A stretch of DNA of 64,000 bases from Acidobacteriaceae bacterium (lineage in GTDB: Bacteria > Acidobacteriota > Terriglobia > Terriglobales > Acidobacteriaceae), in contig PLHW01000066.1 of NCBI GenBank assembly GCA_003139095.1, positions 63,285 to 127,284 on the forward strand, written 5' to 3'. Both the position numbers and the translations under genes were made by a program. Below, piece after piece: positions 51,452 to 59,729 of the stretch. Under the pieces are notes generated by a model. That model did not search any database. It was not told where the DNA came from and saw nothing but the letters and a program-made list of their open reading frames with translations. The number at the start of each line of letters is the position of its first letter. Position 1 is the first letter of the stretch.

Positions 51452-52177
51452 ATGCCCTTCGTCAACGTCTACGCAAACGCCACCCGCGCCGACTCCTACG
51501 CGACGCTCGAATTCGCCAACACCTATCACCTCGCTTTCCGCGACCTGCCCGACATTTTTCGCACGCACGTAAAAGGCACGACGGCGCTCGACTTCGGTTG
51601 CGGCACCGGACGTTCCACCAGGTTCCTCCGCGGACTCGGATTCGACGCGATCGGCGTTGACATTTCGGAAGAGATGATCGCGCGTGCTCGCGAACTCGAT
51701 CCCTCCGGCGACTACCGCCTCATCCCGGGCGACGACATGACCGCCCTGCCCCGCGCCGGTTTCGACCTCATTCAATCGGCATTCACCTTCGACAACATTC
51801 CCGGCATGGAAACCAAGCTGCGCCTGTTTCGCGACCTGCGCGCGCTCCTCAAGCCCGGCGGCATTTTCGTCAACCTCGTCTCGGCGCCGGAAATTTATTG
51901 GAACGAGTGGTCGTCATTCAGCACCAAAGATTTTCCCGAGAACCGCGACGCCCGCCCCGGCGACCCGGTAAAAATCGTCACCACCGATTTCGAAGACCGC
52001 TCGCCAGCGATCGACATCCTCTGCCCGCACGAGTCGTACAAAGAAATCTACGCCCAAGCCAATCTGGAAATAACTGAAATACGCAAGCCGCTAGCAACCG
52101 GCGATGAGCCGTATAAGTGGGTCAGCGAGACAAGCATCGCCCCGTGGGTAATCTACACGCTGCGCGGATCACGATGA
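51452..52177 (+). CDS. Class I SAM-dependent methyltransferase
   Basis: The 241-residue enzyme has the SAM-binding motif I TALDFGCGTGRSTRFLRGLG, the ribose-binding acid in IGVDISEEMIARARELDP, motif II YRLIPGDDMTALPRAGFDLI and a post-motif block ALLKPGGIFVNLVSAP, as in methyltransferase domain 11/25 proteins. Substrate is unknown. Its start lies two bases after a heptad repeat. The E1-beta gene follows with 43 bases between them. Confidence 0.88.
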   Translation: MPFVNVYANATRADSYATLEFANTYHLAFRDLPDIFRTHVKGTTALDFGCGTGRSTRFLRGLGFDAIGVDISEEMIARARELDPSGDYRLIPGDDMTALPRAGFDLIQSAFTFDNIPGMETKLRLFRDLRALLKPGGIFVNLVSAPEIYWNEWSSFSTKDFPENRDARPGDPVKIVTTDFEDRSPAIDILCPHESYKEIYAQANLEITEIRKPLATGDEPYKWVSETSIAPWVIYTLRGSR

Positions 52178-52220
52178 GGTGCTCTGCACCCGCGGCCTTC
52201 TTTTGCTACACTCCCCCCTG

Positions 52221-53195
52221 ATGCCCACCCTCACCTACCTCGAGGCCATCCGCCAGGGAATTTGCGAAGAGATGGAGCGCGATCCAACCGTCTTCTGTCT
52301 CGGCGAGGACATCGGCATCTACGGTGGCGCGTTTAAGGTCACTGACGGTTTCATCGATCGCTTCGGCGCCCAGCGCGTCATCGACACGCCCATCGCCGAG
52401 TCCGCCATCGTCGGCGCGGCTTTCGGCGCTTCGCTCACCGGCCTGCGCCCTGTCGCCGAGTTTCAGTTCATGGACTTCCTCCCTTGCGCCTTCAATCAAA
52501 TCGTCAACATGGTCGCCAAGGCGCACTACCGCTGGGGAGCGCCAGCCCCGCTCGTCATTCGCGGCCCGAGCGGCGGCAATGTGCATGGCGGTCCGTTTCA
52601 TTCGCAGAATCCGGAGATGTGGTTTGTCCACGCGCCCGGCCTCAAAGTCGTGTGCCCGGCAACCGCATACGACGCGAAAGGCTTGATCAAGGCCGCGATT
52701 CGCGACAACAACCCCGTCATTTTTTTCGAGCACAAATATTTGTATCGCCGCATCAAAGAAGAAATACCGGATGGCGACTACATTGTGCCGCTCGGCAAGG
52801 CGCGGGTGGCGCGCGCAGGCCGCGACCTGAGCGTCATTACCTACGCGGCCATGTTGTACACGGCGCTCGAGGCGGCGGAAATTTTAGCGAAAGAAGGAAT
52901 TGAGCTTGAGGTCGTCGACTTGCGCACCGTTTCGCCCCTCGACCGCGAGGCCATCGCCGCGACCGTGAAAAAGACGAACAAGGTCATCATTCTTCACGAG
53001 CACGCCCGCACCGGCGGCCTTGCCGGCGAGATTTCCGCCATCATCAACGAAGACGCCTTCGACTCGCTCGACGGCCCAATTGTCCGCATCACCTCGCTCG
53101 ATACGCCCGTGCCCTTCTCCCCGCCGCAAGAGGAATTTTTCCTGCCGAAGGTGAGCGACATCGTCCGCGAAGCGCGGCGTCTCCACTCTTACTGA
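52221..53195 (+). CDS. Pyruvate/branched-chain 2-oxoacid dehydrogenase E1 component, beta subunit
   Basis: From the ATG at 52221 the product has 324 residues: MPTLTYLEAIRQGICEEMER, GEDIGIYGGAFKVTDGFIDR, PIAESAIVGAAFGASLTGLR and the C-terminal DLRTVSPLDREAIAATVKKT. It forms the ThDP-dependent E1 heterotetramer with an alpha subunit. No E1-alpha, E2 or E3 gene is adjacent, so the partner must be elsewhere. The short N-terminal extension from 52179 is not conserved. Confidence 0.93.
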   Translation: MPTLTYLEAIRQGICEEMERDPTVFCLGEDIGIYGGAFKVTDGFIDRFGAQRVIDTPIAESAIVGAAFGASLTGLRPVAEFQFMDFLPCAFNQIVNMVAKAHYRWGAPAPLVIRGPSGGNVHGGPFHSQNPEMWFVHAPGLKVVCPATAYDAKGLIKAAIRDNNPVIFFEHKYLYRRIKEEIPDGDYIVPLGKARVARAGRDLSVITYAAMLYTALEAAEILAKEGIELEVVDLRTVSPLDREAIAATVKKTNKVIILHEHARTGGLAGEISAIINEDAFDSLDGPIVRITSLDTPVPFSPPQEEFFLPKVSDIVREARRLHSY

Positions 53196-53326
53196 TCGTT
53201 TAGAGCCGCCTTCCGCCTGCCCGGGGAAATCCAGCGACGCCTCCACCCCCTCCTGCTGATGTATATTGCCGGAAAGAAGAATTGCGTTTCCGGCGCGCTC
53301 GGCTGCTCGGACCGCAGAGGTTCGCC

Positions 53327-53890
53327 ATGGGCAAACTCATTCTGGGAATCTTCCTTACAGTCGTCGTGCTGCTGCTCGCGGCCGTCGGCCTCGCACTGCT
53401 CGGCTTTCTTCCCACGCGCGCCAATCTCCCGCCGCCGCAGTGGGAGCGCCACATTACCATGAGCGCGCTCGATAACTCGATCGACCGGCACGCTCCGCGC
53501 GGCTCCAGTCCCGTTCCCGCCAGCGATGAAAACCTGATCGCGGGGATGAAGATTTACACCATGAATTGCGCCCTTTGCCACGGCGATTTGGATCGCAAGC
53601 CGTCCGCCCTCGAACACTCGCTCTATCCGCCTCCCCCCAATCTCATTTCCGATCCCGACACCGATCCCGAGTGGCACATTTTCTACATCGTTAAAAATGG
53701 CATTCGCTATACAGGCATGCCGGCCTGGGACAAGGCCCTGCCGGAGTCGGACATCTGGAAAGTGACCGCGTTTCTCTCGCGCATCGAAAAGCTTCCGCCC
53801 GCGGTACAGGAATATTGGAAGAATGCAACCAGCGGCGGCCCGGTCGTGAGCGCGCCTTCTCCCCTGAACGACGAGCACAAGGAACATTGA
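53327..53890 (+). CDS. Membrane-anchored mono-haem cytochrome c family protein
   Basis: The 187-residue protein has one N-terminal membrane helix (about 4-26) and a periplasmic cytochrome c domain. The haem motif is CALCH (C81, C84, H85) in MNCALCHGDLDRKPS; the likely axial Met is in RYTGMPAWDK. A second helix segment (IWKVTAFLSRIEKLPPAVQE) closes the domain. It probably shuttles electrons to or from an unknown oxidoreductase; no oxidase subunit is adjacent. It is convergent with the TonB-fusion gene. Confidence 0.88.
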   Translation: MGKLILGIFLTVVVLLLAAVGLALLGFLPTRANLPPPQWERHITMSALDNSIDRHAPRGSSPVPASDENLIAGMKIYTMNCALCHGDLDRKPSALEHSLYPPPPNLISDPDTDPEWHIFYIVKNGIRYTGMPAWDKALPESDIWKVTAFLSRIEKLPPAVQEYWKNATSGGPVVSAPSPLNDEHKEH

Positions 53891-53942
53891 GCACATTGAG
53901 AAAGTTGCGGCAAGACGCGCCGGCCGCGCCCTGCGGCCTGCA

Positions 53943-55370
53943 TTAGCTGGTCGGCAAATCGAAATTCAGCGTGAGCATCGTCTGCGTGCGCACGGGGCGG
54001 CCGTTAAAAATGTACGGCTTGAACTGCCACTGCTTAACCGCCGCAATCGCCGCTTTGCCCAGCAGAAAATATCCGCGCACAATTTTCAGGTCTTCGACGC
54101 TGCCGTCGCGCCCGATCGTTGCCTGCAAAACGACTGCCCCGTGCAGCTTCTGCGGCAACGCTTCCGGCGGATAGGTTGGATTCGCGCTCTCTACCAGCAG
54201 CGCGCGTTCGGCATCTTCGGTTACGGCCACCGGCTCCTGCACGGCTTGCGGTGCGGGCGGCGGCGAAGGCGCCGAGACCGGCATCATCTGTGTGGGACTG
54301 ACCGTAACCACAACCGGCGGCGTGATCGGTGCCGAGCCGCGCAAACTTTCGGGAATGGTGGCGTTGCGCCGGCCGCCCGGCGCCGCCTGCGTGGCTGGTT
54401 CGAAAACTGGCGCGGGCAGCGGCAGTTCCGCGGCTTTGCGCAATTGCGGTTGCGACTCGCTGGCGGCGGGTCCGGTCTCAACCACCTGCAGTTCCGGAGC
54501 CGAAGTGCCCGCCGAAGGCGCGGCGGCTTCCGGTGCATCCGTTGCCGGAGCGGGCGTCAGATCCAGTGGCGCGGGGTGCATGAACGCCGTCGCGGATTCG
54601 CGCAGAACTTTCAGCCTGCCCTCGGGCGTGCGCGCCAGATAAATAAAGTTGTCGCGCGCGCCCCAAAGCAGCACCCCAGCCACCAGCGCGAGCGCAACGG
54701 CAGAGAGGCCCGCAAGAACCTCCCCAACATTGCCCCAGCGGCGCGATTTTTCTTCCTCGAAAATTTCTGATTCTTCGGCCCCATCGCCCAAGCCAGAATC
54801 GGATGGGTCTGTCGGCGAATCGCTCGCTTCCTCCGTAAAATCGGGCGCGGCGCCAGATCTCCCCGAGCCATCTGTTCCGGAACCATGTGTTCCGGAGCTG
54901 TGCGGTTCCGCGTCGTCCGGTGTGGCATTGCGCGGCGCGGCGCGGCGCGATGCGTGCGCGGAATTTTCGCCAGGCGCCGCCTCGCCCGCATCATCCACCA
55001 CAGACGCCGGCATTTTTTCCAGCGCCTTGGTCAGCGCCTCACGCGCTTCGTCGGGCACAATCGGGCGGAAAATGAGCGCATCGATGCGGTGGTCGCGGAT
55101 GTCCGCCGGCCTCGGTTCGTGGTCGACCACAGCAATCGCAACCGTGGCGCGGTTCGCGGCCGATTCACGCGCGCGCTTCAGCAGGAAACCCGCCTCCGGC
55201 TGACACGACCATTCCACCAGCACGCAGCCGAACGCCTGTTTCGTGCCTTTTTCGATGGCGGAAAAGATGTCGTCGCACACCTCCAGGCCAATGCCCGCGT
55301 TCTCGCAGAGATTGGCGAGAGCGGAATTGGTCTCCGGGCTTTTCGAGAAGAGCAGTGCGCGCGAACCCAT
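53943..55370 (-). CDS. Pseudo-receiver/transmembrane/TonB C-terminal fusion protein
   Basis: The 475-residue protein begins with a receiver-like Rossmann domain (about 1-120: RALLFSKSPETNSALANLC, then CVLVEWSCQPEAGFLLKRAR and IFRPIVPDEAREALTKAL). The usual phosphoacceptor Asp is not in place: the strand reads VLVEW. A long Ser/Asp/Glu-rich region follows, then one transmembrane helix (about 228-248, LAGLSAVALALVAGVLLW), a Pro/Ala-rich periplasmic spacer, and a TonB C-terminal domain (about 395-475: NPTYPPEALPQKLHGAVVLQ ... KQWQFKPYIFNGRPVRTQTM). It may energise an outer-membrane receptor under control of a degenerate cytosolic receiver. No ExbBD is nearby. Confidence 0.82.
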   Translation of the reverse strand: MGSRALLFSKSPETNSALANLCENAGIGLEVCDDIFSAIEKGTKQAFGCVLVEWSCQPEAGFLLKRARESAANRATVAIAVVDHEPRPADIRDHRIDALIFRPIVPDEAREALTKALEKMPASVVDDAGEAAPGENSAHASRRAAPRNATPDDAEPHSSGTHGSGTDGSGRSGAAPDFTEEASDSPTDPSDSGLGDGAEESEIFEEEKSRRWGNVGEVLAGLSAVALALVAGVLLWGARDNFIYLARTPEGRLKVLRESATAFMHPAPLDLTPAPATDAPEAAAPSAGTSAPELQVVETGPAASESQPQLRKAAELPLPAPVFEPATQAAPGGRRNATIPESLRGSAPITPPVVVTVSPTQMMPVSAPSPPPAPQAVQEPVAVTEDAERALLVESANPTYPPEALPQKLHGAVVLQATIGRDGSVEDLKIVRGYFLLGKAAIAAVKQWQFKPYIFNGRPVRTQTMLTLNFDLPTS

Positions 55371-55805
55371 CGCGCTCTCAGATTAGCGACCCCCGGCAAC
55401 CTGCGATAGGTAACCGTGGAGTATGGACCTGCGCGGACCGGACGTGGTGATTGGCCGTGGGTACTTTGGTAACAGCGCCGCCGGTTCCCGTCCCCGACCG
55501 CCCAATCACACTTCAAAACTCAAATAACCAAAATCTCTCCACCTGCTCCTCCACTATAAAATTTCCCAATTACTAAATTTCTCAATTCTCATCAACTAAC
55601 GTGCAAACAAAAATGCACCCCTCAGGTGCTATTTAAATGGTTACAAATTTGAGCGCCCCAAGTTAACCGCTCGGTTACGATTGGCCAGGATTCCACAATA
55701 CCGTGTTCCCCCAGTTGACGGTCACGCCTGTCGCGCTTACCATATCCGTTTGGCTTCTAGAGGTACGAGGCTGCCGTTGCACGCAGCTTTGCCGGCAGGC
55801 GGGAC
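55371..55805. other. 435-bp gene-free region, AT-rich in the middle
   Basis: The region separates the TonB-fusion gene (minus) from the DksA-like gene (plus). From about 55520 to 55680 it is markedly AT-rich and contains AATTTCCCAATTACTAAATT, a 7-bp-period heptad-like stretch. A short stem GCACC-CCTCA-GGTGC lies at 55615-55629. No credible reading frame was found. Confidence 0.6.
55664..55677. promoter_or_regulatory. Perfect dyad TAACCG-N2-CGGTTA
   Basis: TAACCG (55664-55669) and CGGTTA (55672-55677) form a perfect operator-like palindrome in the AT-rich region upstream of the DksA-like gene. No regulator can be assigned. Confidence 0.35.
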
Positions 55806-56171
55806 ATGGAAAAAAAGAAACTGGAAAATTTCAAGAAACGGCTGGAGACGCGGCAGCAGGAGTTGCGGCACATGGTCACCCGCAATCAAAAAGATGGCCG
55901 CGCCGCCGATGAGGAGGCCACGCAGGACGTCGCCGACCGTGCCGCCAGTTCCTACACCAAGGAATTCCTTTTCAGCCAGAGCAACAACGACCGCCAGCTC
56001 CTCAACATGGTCGAGGGCGCGCTTGCCCGCATTCGCGAAGGCAGCTTCGGAGAGTGCGTCTCCTGCGGCAAAGAGATCAACGCCAAGCGCCTCGAAGCCG
56101 TCCCCTGGACCCGCCACTGCATCGAGTGCCAGGAAAAGGCCGAACAGGGTTTGCTCGAAGCCGCCCAATAG
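55806..56171 (+). CDS. DksA/TraR-type zinc-finger protein
   Basis: The 121-residue protein has an N-terminal coiled coil (about 1-75) and a four-Cys zinc finger: C84/C87 in CVSCGKEI and C105/C108 in CIEC. The DxxDxA tip motif of DksA is present as D41-V-A-D44-R-A46. DksA-type proteins enter the RNA polymerase secondary channel and help control stringent-response promoters. The start at 55806 gives the normal family length. A longer overlapping frame in another phase is a shadow. Confidence 0.9.
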   Translation: MEKKKLENFKKRLETRQQELRHMVTRNQKDGRAADEEATQDVADRAASSYTKEFLFSQSNNDRQLLNMVEGALARIREGSFGECVSCGKEINAKRLEAVPWTRHCIECQEKAEQGLLEAAQ

Positions 56172-56251
56172 ACAAGGCTTTTTCCCCCGTCCCGATCGTC
56201 CTCCGATGCCGTTACTCCACGCCTCAGGGTCGCCGAAAACTCCCTTCGTTT

Positions 56252-56285
56252 TTCTCCGCGTATTCTGCGTACTCTGCGTTTAAAG
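56252..56285. repeat. 9-bp-period CTCTGCG repeat
   Basis: TTCTCCGCGTATTCTGCGTA continuing into CTCTGCGTTTAAAG repeats a (C/T)(T/C)CTGCGTA-type 9-bp unit. It is the complement of the 24652 copy and matches the copy inside der. Confidence 0.8.
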
Positions 56286-56303
56286 TTTTTTCTCGGCCCC
56301 CGC

Positions 56304-56332
56304 TTGACAAACCATCCAGAATGAATCATAAC
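56304..56332 (+). promoter_or_regulatory. Sigma-70-like promoter of the S53 protease gene
   Basis: TTGACA (56304-56309), a 17-base spacer and CATAAC (56327-56332) match the housekeeping promoter consensus closely. It would give a leader of about 165 bases before the ATG at 56506. Confidence 0.65.
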
Positions 56333-56392
56333 TGCGTCTGGCAGTCCGGTCCCAAGTTACGCTTCCCTTTAGAAATTGAAAGTCGAACGCCA

Positions 56393-56453
56393 AACGATGG
56401 CGGGCGCGCACCACTTCCTCTGCGGCCCTTTGGCCGCATGCATCGCCATCGTT
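56393..56453 (+). promoter_or_regulatory. Structured 5' leader element
   Basis: Outer arms AACGATGGCG (56393-56402) and CGCCATCGTT (56444-56453) pair 10/10 and enclose an inner hairpin TGCGGCC-CTTT-GGCCGCA (56421-56438). It sits in the transcribed leader of the S53 protease. It could be a cis-regulatory RNA or an mRNA stabiliser; no known riboswitch consensus was recognised. Confidence 0.55.
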
Positions 56454-56505
56454 AGTGGGCCAAAGCTGCATAAACCGCTAGCCAGAAAATTCGAGGAGAT
56501 TTTCT

Positions 56506-58122
56506 ATGAACGCAAAACACGTGCTTTTGAAAGGTAACGACCGCCCCAAACAGGCCGACGCCCACCGCATCTCCAACGTCGACCCCGCCTCCCACGTTGA
56601 AGTCACCCTCTCGCTGCGCGGCCCTGCTGTTCCCGATGCCAGCGCCTTGCCCGCAAAGCCTCTCAGTCGCGACTTGTTGGCATCGAGCTACGGCGCCAAG
56701 CAGGCCGACGCCGACAAAGTGGCCGCGACCCTCAGCCAATACGGCATAAAAGTGGAGGAAGTCTCTCTCATCGCGCGCAGCATGCGCGTCAGCGGCACCG
56801 CCGACGCCATGCAAAAAGCTTTTCAGGCCAACCTCGGCATCTACCACAATGCCAAGCAGGGAGACTTTCGCGGCCGTGAGGGCAAGCTCCAGATTCCCGC
56901 CGACCTCGATGGCATCGTCACCGGCGTATTCGGCCTCGATGAGCGCCGCGTCGCTCACCGCAAGACTCAAGCCACCGCCGCAGCCGCTCACCATAAGGCC
57001 GCGAAGCCGCTCGCTCCCGCCGACTTCGAAGCGCGCTACAACTTCCCCCCCGGCACCGCTCAGAGTCAGCAGATCGCCATCGCCGAATTCGACGGCGGAT
57101 ATTTCGACGCCGATCTCCAGGCCTTCTGCGCCAAGTACAACCGCCCCGTGCCACAAGTCACAACTGTGTCCGTCGGCGCGCCTGCCTACACCCTGCAACA
57201 GATTCAGCAACTCCCAAAACAACAGCGCCAACAGGAGCTCGAATCCAGTATCGAAGTGAATATGGATGTGCAGGTCATCGCCGGACTCTGTTCCGGCGCG
57301 CACATCTTCGTCTACTTCGCCCCCTTCACTCAAAAAGGCTGGGTCGATCTCATCAACCAGATCATCGGCGGAACTCCCGCCACCCCGGTTGTTCTTTCCG
57401 TCAGTTGGGGCCTGGCTGAAGACGATCCGGACTGGTCGTCTTCGGCAGTTACTGAAATCAACGCGCGCTTGCAGTCGCTCGCCATGCTCGGCATCACCGC
57501 CTGCATCTCCGCCGGCGACGACGGCAGCGGCGATCAGATCGACGATGGCAAGTGTCACGTCGATTTCCCCAGTTGCAGCCCCTTCGTCCTCAGCGTCGGC
57601 GGCACCATGCTGGCCGGCAGCGCTGCCAGCCCGACCGAAGAAGTCTGGTGGGAATCTCCCGGCCGCCGCACCAACACTGGCGGCGGAGCCACCGGCGGCG
57701 GCGTCAGCGTCCTCTTCAACCGCCCCGCATGGCAGACGGTAAAGGTTGCGTCCTTGAATCAGGGCAGCATTGACGGCCGCATCATCCCCGACATTGCCGC
57801 CCTCGCCGGCCCGCCGCTCTATGACCTCATCTTTATGGGCAAGGATTTCCCCAACGGCGGCACCAGCGCATCCGCGCCCTTGTGGGCCGCGCTCATCGCC
57901 CGCATCTGCGCTAACGGAAAAGCGGCGCGCTTCTTGCCTCCGCTTCTCTATCAGAACGGCGCAAACGGCAGCCCAGTCGGCCAGTCTGGCAGCGTCGATA
58001 TCACCACCGGAAACAATACGTCGAGTCCTCAACCCGGTGTAGGCTACAAGGCCGGACCCGGCTTCGATGCCGTCTCCGGCTGGGGCGTACCCGACGGCCA
58101 GAAGTTACTCGCGCTCCTGTAA
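56506..58122 (+). CDS. S53 family pro-kumamolisin-like serine-carboxyl protease
   Basis: The 538-residue protein has a pro-domain (about 25-165) and a sedolisin catalytic domain. By comparison with kumamolisin the catalytic residues are Glu250 and Asp254 (SSIEVNMDVQ), Asp338 (ISAGDDGS) and the nucleophile Ser454 (GGTSASAPLWAAL); Asp498 and Asp521 fit the calcium site. It should be an acid-stable endopeptidase, self-activated by pro-domain cleavage. No Sec signal peptide is visible at MNAKHVLLKGNDRPK, as is also true of kumamolisin itself. GAGGAG before the ATG supports the start. Confidence 0.93.
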   Translation: MNAKHVLLKGNDRPKQADAHRISNVDPASHVEVTLSLRGPAVPDASALPAKPLSRDLLASSYGAKQADADKVAATLSQYGIKVEEVSLIARSMRVSGTADAMQKAFQANLGIYHNAKQGDFRGREGKLQIPADLDGIVTGVFGLDERRVAHRKTQATAAAAHHKAAKPLAPADFEARYNFPPGTAQSQQIAIAEFDGGYFDADLQAFCAKYNRPVPQVTTVSVGAPAYTLQQIQQLPKQQRQQELESSIEVNMDVQVIAGLCSGAHIFVYFAPFTQKGWVDLINQIIGGTPATPVVLSVSWGLAEDDPDWSSSAVTEINARLQSLAMLGITACISAGDDGSGDQIDDGKCHVDFPSCSPFVLSVGGTMLAGSAASPTEEVWWESPGRRTNTGGGATGGGVSVLFNRPAWQTVKVASLNQGSIDGRIIPDIAALAGPPLYDLIFMGKDFPNGGTSASAPLWAALIARICANGKAARFLPPLLYQNGANGSPVGQSGSVDITTGNNTSSPQPGVGYKAGPGFDAVSGWGVPDGQKLLALL

Positions 58123-58465
58123 CCACAAACTCTTCACCGTGCTTTCGACGCGTGAAGGGCGATTTGTCATCCTGAGGAAAGGAGTCCTTCGCCAAGCGGA
58201 GGACTCCCAACCAGGATTCCTGCGTTCCGCCAGCGCCGCCGACTGTGCGTCGGTCACCGCAAGCCCTCGCCCCAACCGATACCAGCCGCTCAACTTGCCC
58301 CTCGCGTGACAACAATTTTACAAACCACTGACTTCACCCTGACAAGTCCGGTTCCGTCTTTCGCTAGCATGGCTCTCGTCGTGAGGTTCGGATTTCAGTC
58401 CATCGGCCTCCAGCATCAAGGCCCCCGAACCGCCATCCAGATTTCTATCAAAGGAGATTTTCACC
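58123..58465. other. 343-bp gene-free region with a diverged palindrome
   Basis: It separates the S53 protease and TIGR03118 genes. At 58164-58225 it carries GTCATCCTGAGGAAAGGAGT and a partly complementary continuation, a diverged relative of the 13538-13626 palindrome. A promoter for the TIGR03118 gene is expected in the last 150 bases, but no clear -35/-10 pair was found. AAAGGAG precedes the start at 58466. Confidence 0.6.
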
Positions 58466-59485
58466 ATGTCTCGCACCTTCTGTCGAAACCTGATCACTGC
58501 CTCCCTCGTTGCGCTCACCCTGTCGCTGATTTCCGCGTCAGCGTTCGCGCAATACACCAACACCGCTCTCGTAAAAAACACCGGCAAAACTGGCGACAAA
58601 AGCCTCATCAATCCATGGGGACTCGCCTATGCTCCCGGCGGTTACTTCTGGCTCAGCGATCAGGGTTCCGGCCTCTCCACGCTCTATGATGGCACCGGCG
58701 CAAAGCAGAGCCTCATTGTGACCATCCCGCCCGCATCCGGCTCCGGTCTCGGCTCGCCCACCGGCATCGTCTACAACGGCTCGTCCCAATTCCAGATCGA
58801 ACATTGGACGTCCGCGTTCTTGTTCTCGACCCTGGACGGCCTGATTTGCGGCTGGTCGCATTTCGACCCCAACAACGCCCTCATCGGCGTCAATAACTCA
58901 GCCTCCGGCGCCGTTTATACCGGCATCGCCGTCACCAGCCATAACTCCGGCAATTTCGTCTACGCCTCCGATTTCGCCAACAACAAAGTGGACGTCTATG
59001 ACGGCAACTTCAACTTCGTGATGTCCTTCACGGATACCAACTTGCCTAAGGGCTTCGCGCCGTTGAACATTCAGGACATCAATGGCCAGCTCTATGTCGC
59101 CTTCGCCGCGCAAAACGGGGGCAAGGGTGGCTACATCGACATCTTTAACGAGAATGGCTCGTTCGTGAAGACCCTGATCAGCGGCAAGCCGCTCGATCAG
59201 CCCTGGGGCTTCGCCGTCGCGCCTTCCAACTTCGGCTCCCTTGGCGGCACGTTGCTCATCAGCAACAACACCAATACCGGCACCATCAATGGATTCAATC
59301 TCTCCACCGGCGCGTTCGTCGGAACCGTCTCGACCGCTGCCGGCAAGCCGATCAAGATCAACCAGATTTGGGGCATCGAATTTGGTGGCGGCAGCTCCGA
59401 GAACGGCAACACCAACCAGTTGTTCTACACCGCCGGCCCCAAAAACAATGCCAACGGCATTTTTGGCGTCATCAATCCGAATTAA
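58466..59485 (+). CDS. TIGR03118 family exported protein
   Basis: The 339-residue protein has a signal peptide (about 1-28, ending SAFAQ). The mature part fits TIGR03118: LINPWGLAYAPGGYFWLSDQ, GSPTGIVYNGSS, FSTLDGLICGWSH, LYVAFAAQNGG, LDQPWGFAVAPSNFG and QIWGIEFGGGSSENGNTNQLF. The repeated blocks suggest a beta-propeller. Some members of this family end in PEP-CTERM sorting signals; this one does not. Function is unknown. A strong terminator follows at 59602. Confidence 0.9.
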   Translation: MSRTFCRNLITASLVALTLSLISASAFAQYTNTALVKNTGKTGDKSLINPWGLAYAPGGYFWLSDQGSGLSTLYDGTGAKQSLIVTIPPASGSGLGSPTGIVYNGSSQFQIEHWTSAFLFSTLDGLICGWSHFDPNNALIGVNNSASGAVYTGIAVTSHNSGNFVYASDFANNKVDVYDGNFNFVMSFTDTNLPKGFAPLNIQDINGQLYVAFAAQNGGKGGYIDIFNENGSFVKTLISGKPLDQPWGFAVAPSNFGSLGGTLLISNNTNTGTINGFNLSTGAFVGTVSTAAGKPIKINQIWGIEFGGGSSENGNTNQLFYTAGPKNNANGIFGVINPN

Positions 59486-59601
59486 GGCGCCTGGGCAATG
59501 TCGAGCCAATCGGCTTCCTCATGCTCTCTCGCGACCGGCTCGATCTCGCAACCCGGACCAGCTTTCGGCTGCATCATTTCTCTCCTGAATGTCACTTGAC
59601 A

Positions 59602-59630
59602 CCCTCCGCTTCGGCGGAGGGTTTTTTATT
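59602..59630 (+). terminator. Rho-independent terminator with TTCG loop
   Basis: CCCTCCGC (59602-59609) and GCGGAGGG (59614-59621) close a TTCG tetraloop and are followed by TTTTTT. It ends the TIGR03118 transcript. Confidence 0.93.
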
Positions 59631-59700
59631 TCTCAATCGCTCTCAACCGCCAAACACTGCGCCCGTCGCTCGTTTTGCCAAAACTGCAAACATTTTCATC

Positions 59701-59729
59701 TTGACGCGCGATGTCATAAAGGCCAGAAT
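59701..59729 (+). promoter_or_regulatory. Candidate promoter of the paralogue array
   Basis: TTGACG (59701-59706), a 17-base spacer and CAGAAT (59724-59729) resemble a sigma-70 promoter and lie between a terminator and the first gene of the array. It implies a 5' leader of about 215 bases. Confidence 0.5.

Larger units (their letters stand above)
56172..56505. other. 334-bp gene-free region before the S53 protease gene
   Basis: The region holds a 9-bp-period repeat (56252-56285), a strong sigma-70-like promoter (56304-56332) and a folded leader (56393-56453). No reading frame is credible. Confidence 0.7.

Noticed and set aside
56452-58032. 526-residue minus-strand frame opposite the S53 protease
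   Set aside because: It is an antisense shadow; all sedolisin catalytic residues are on the plus strand.
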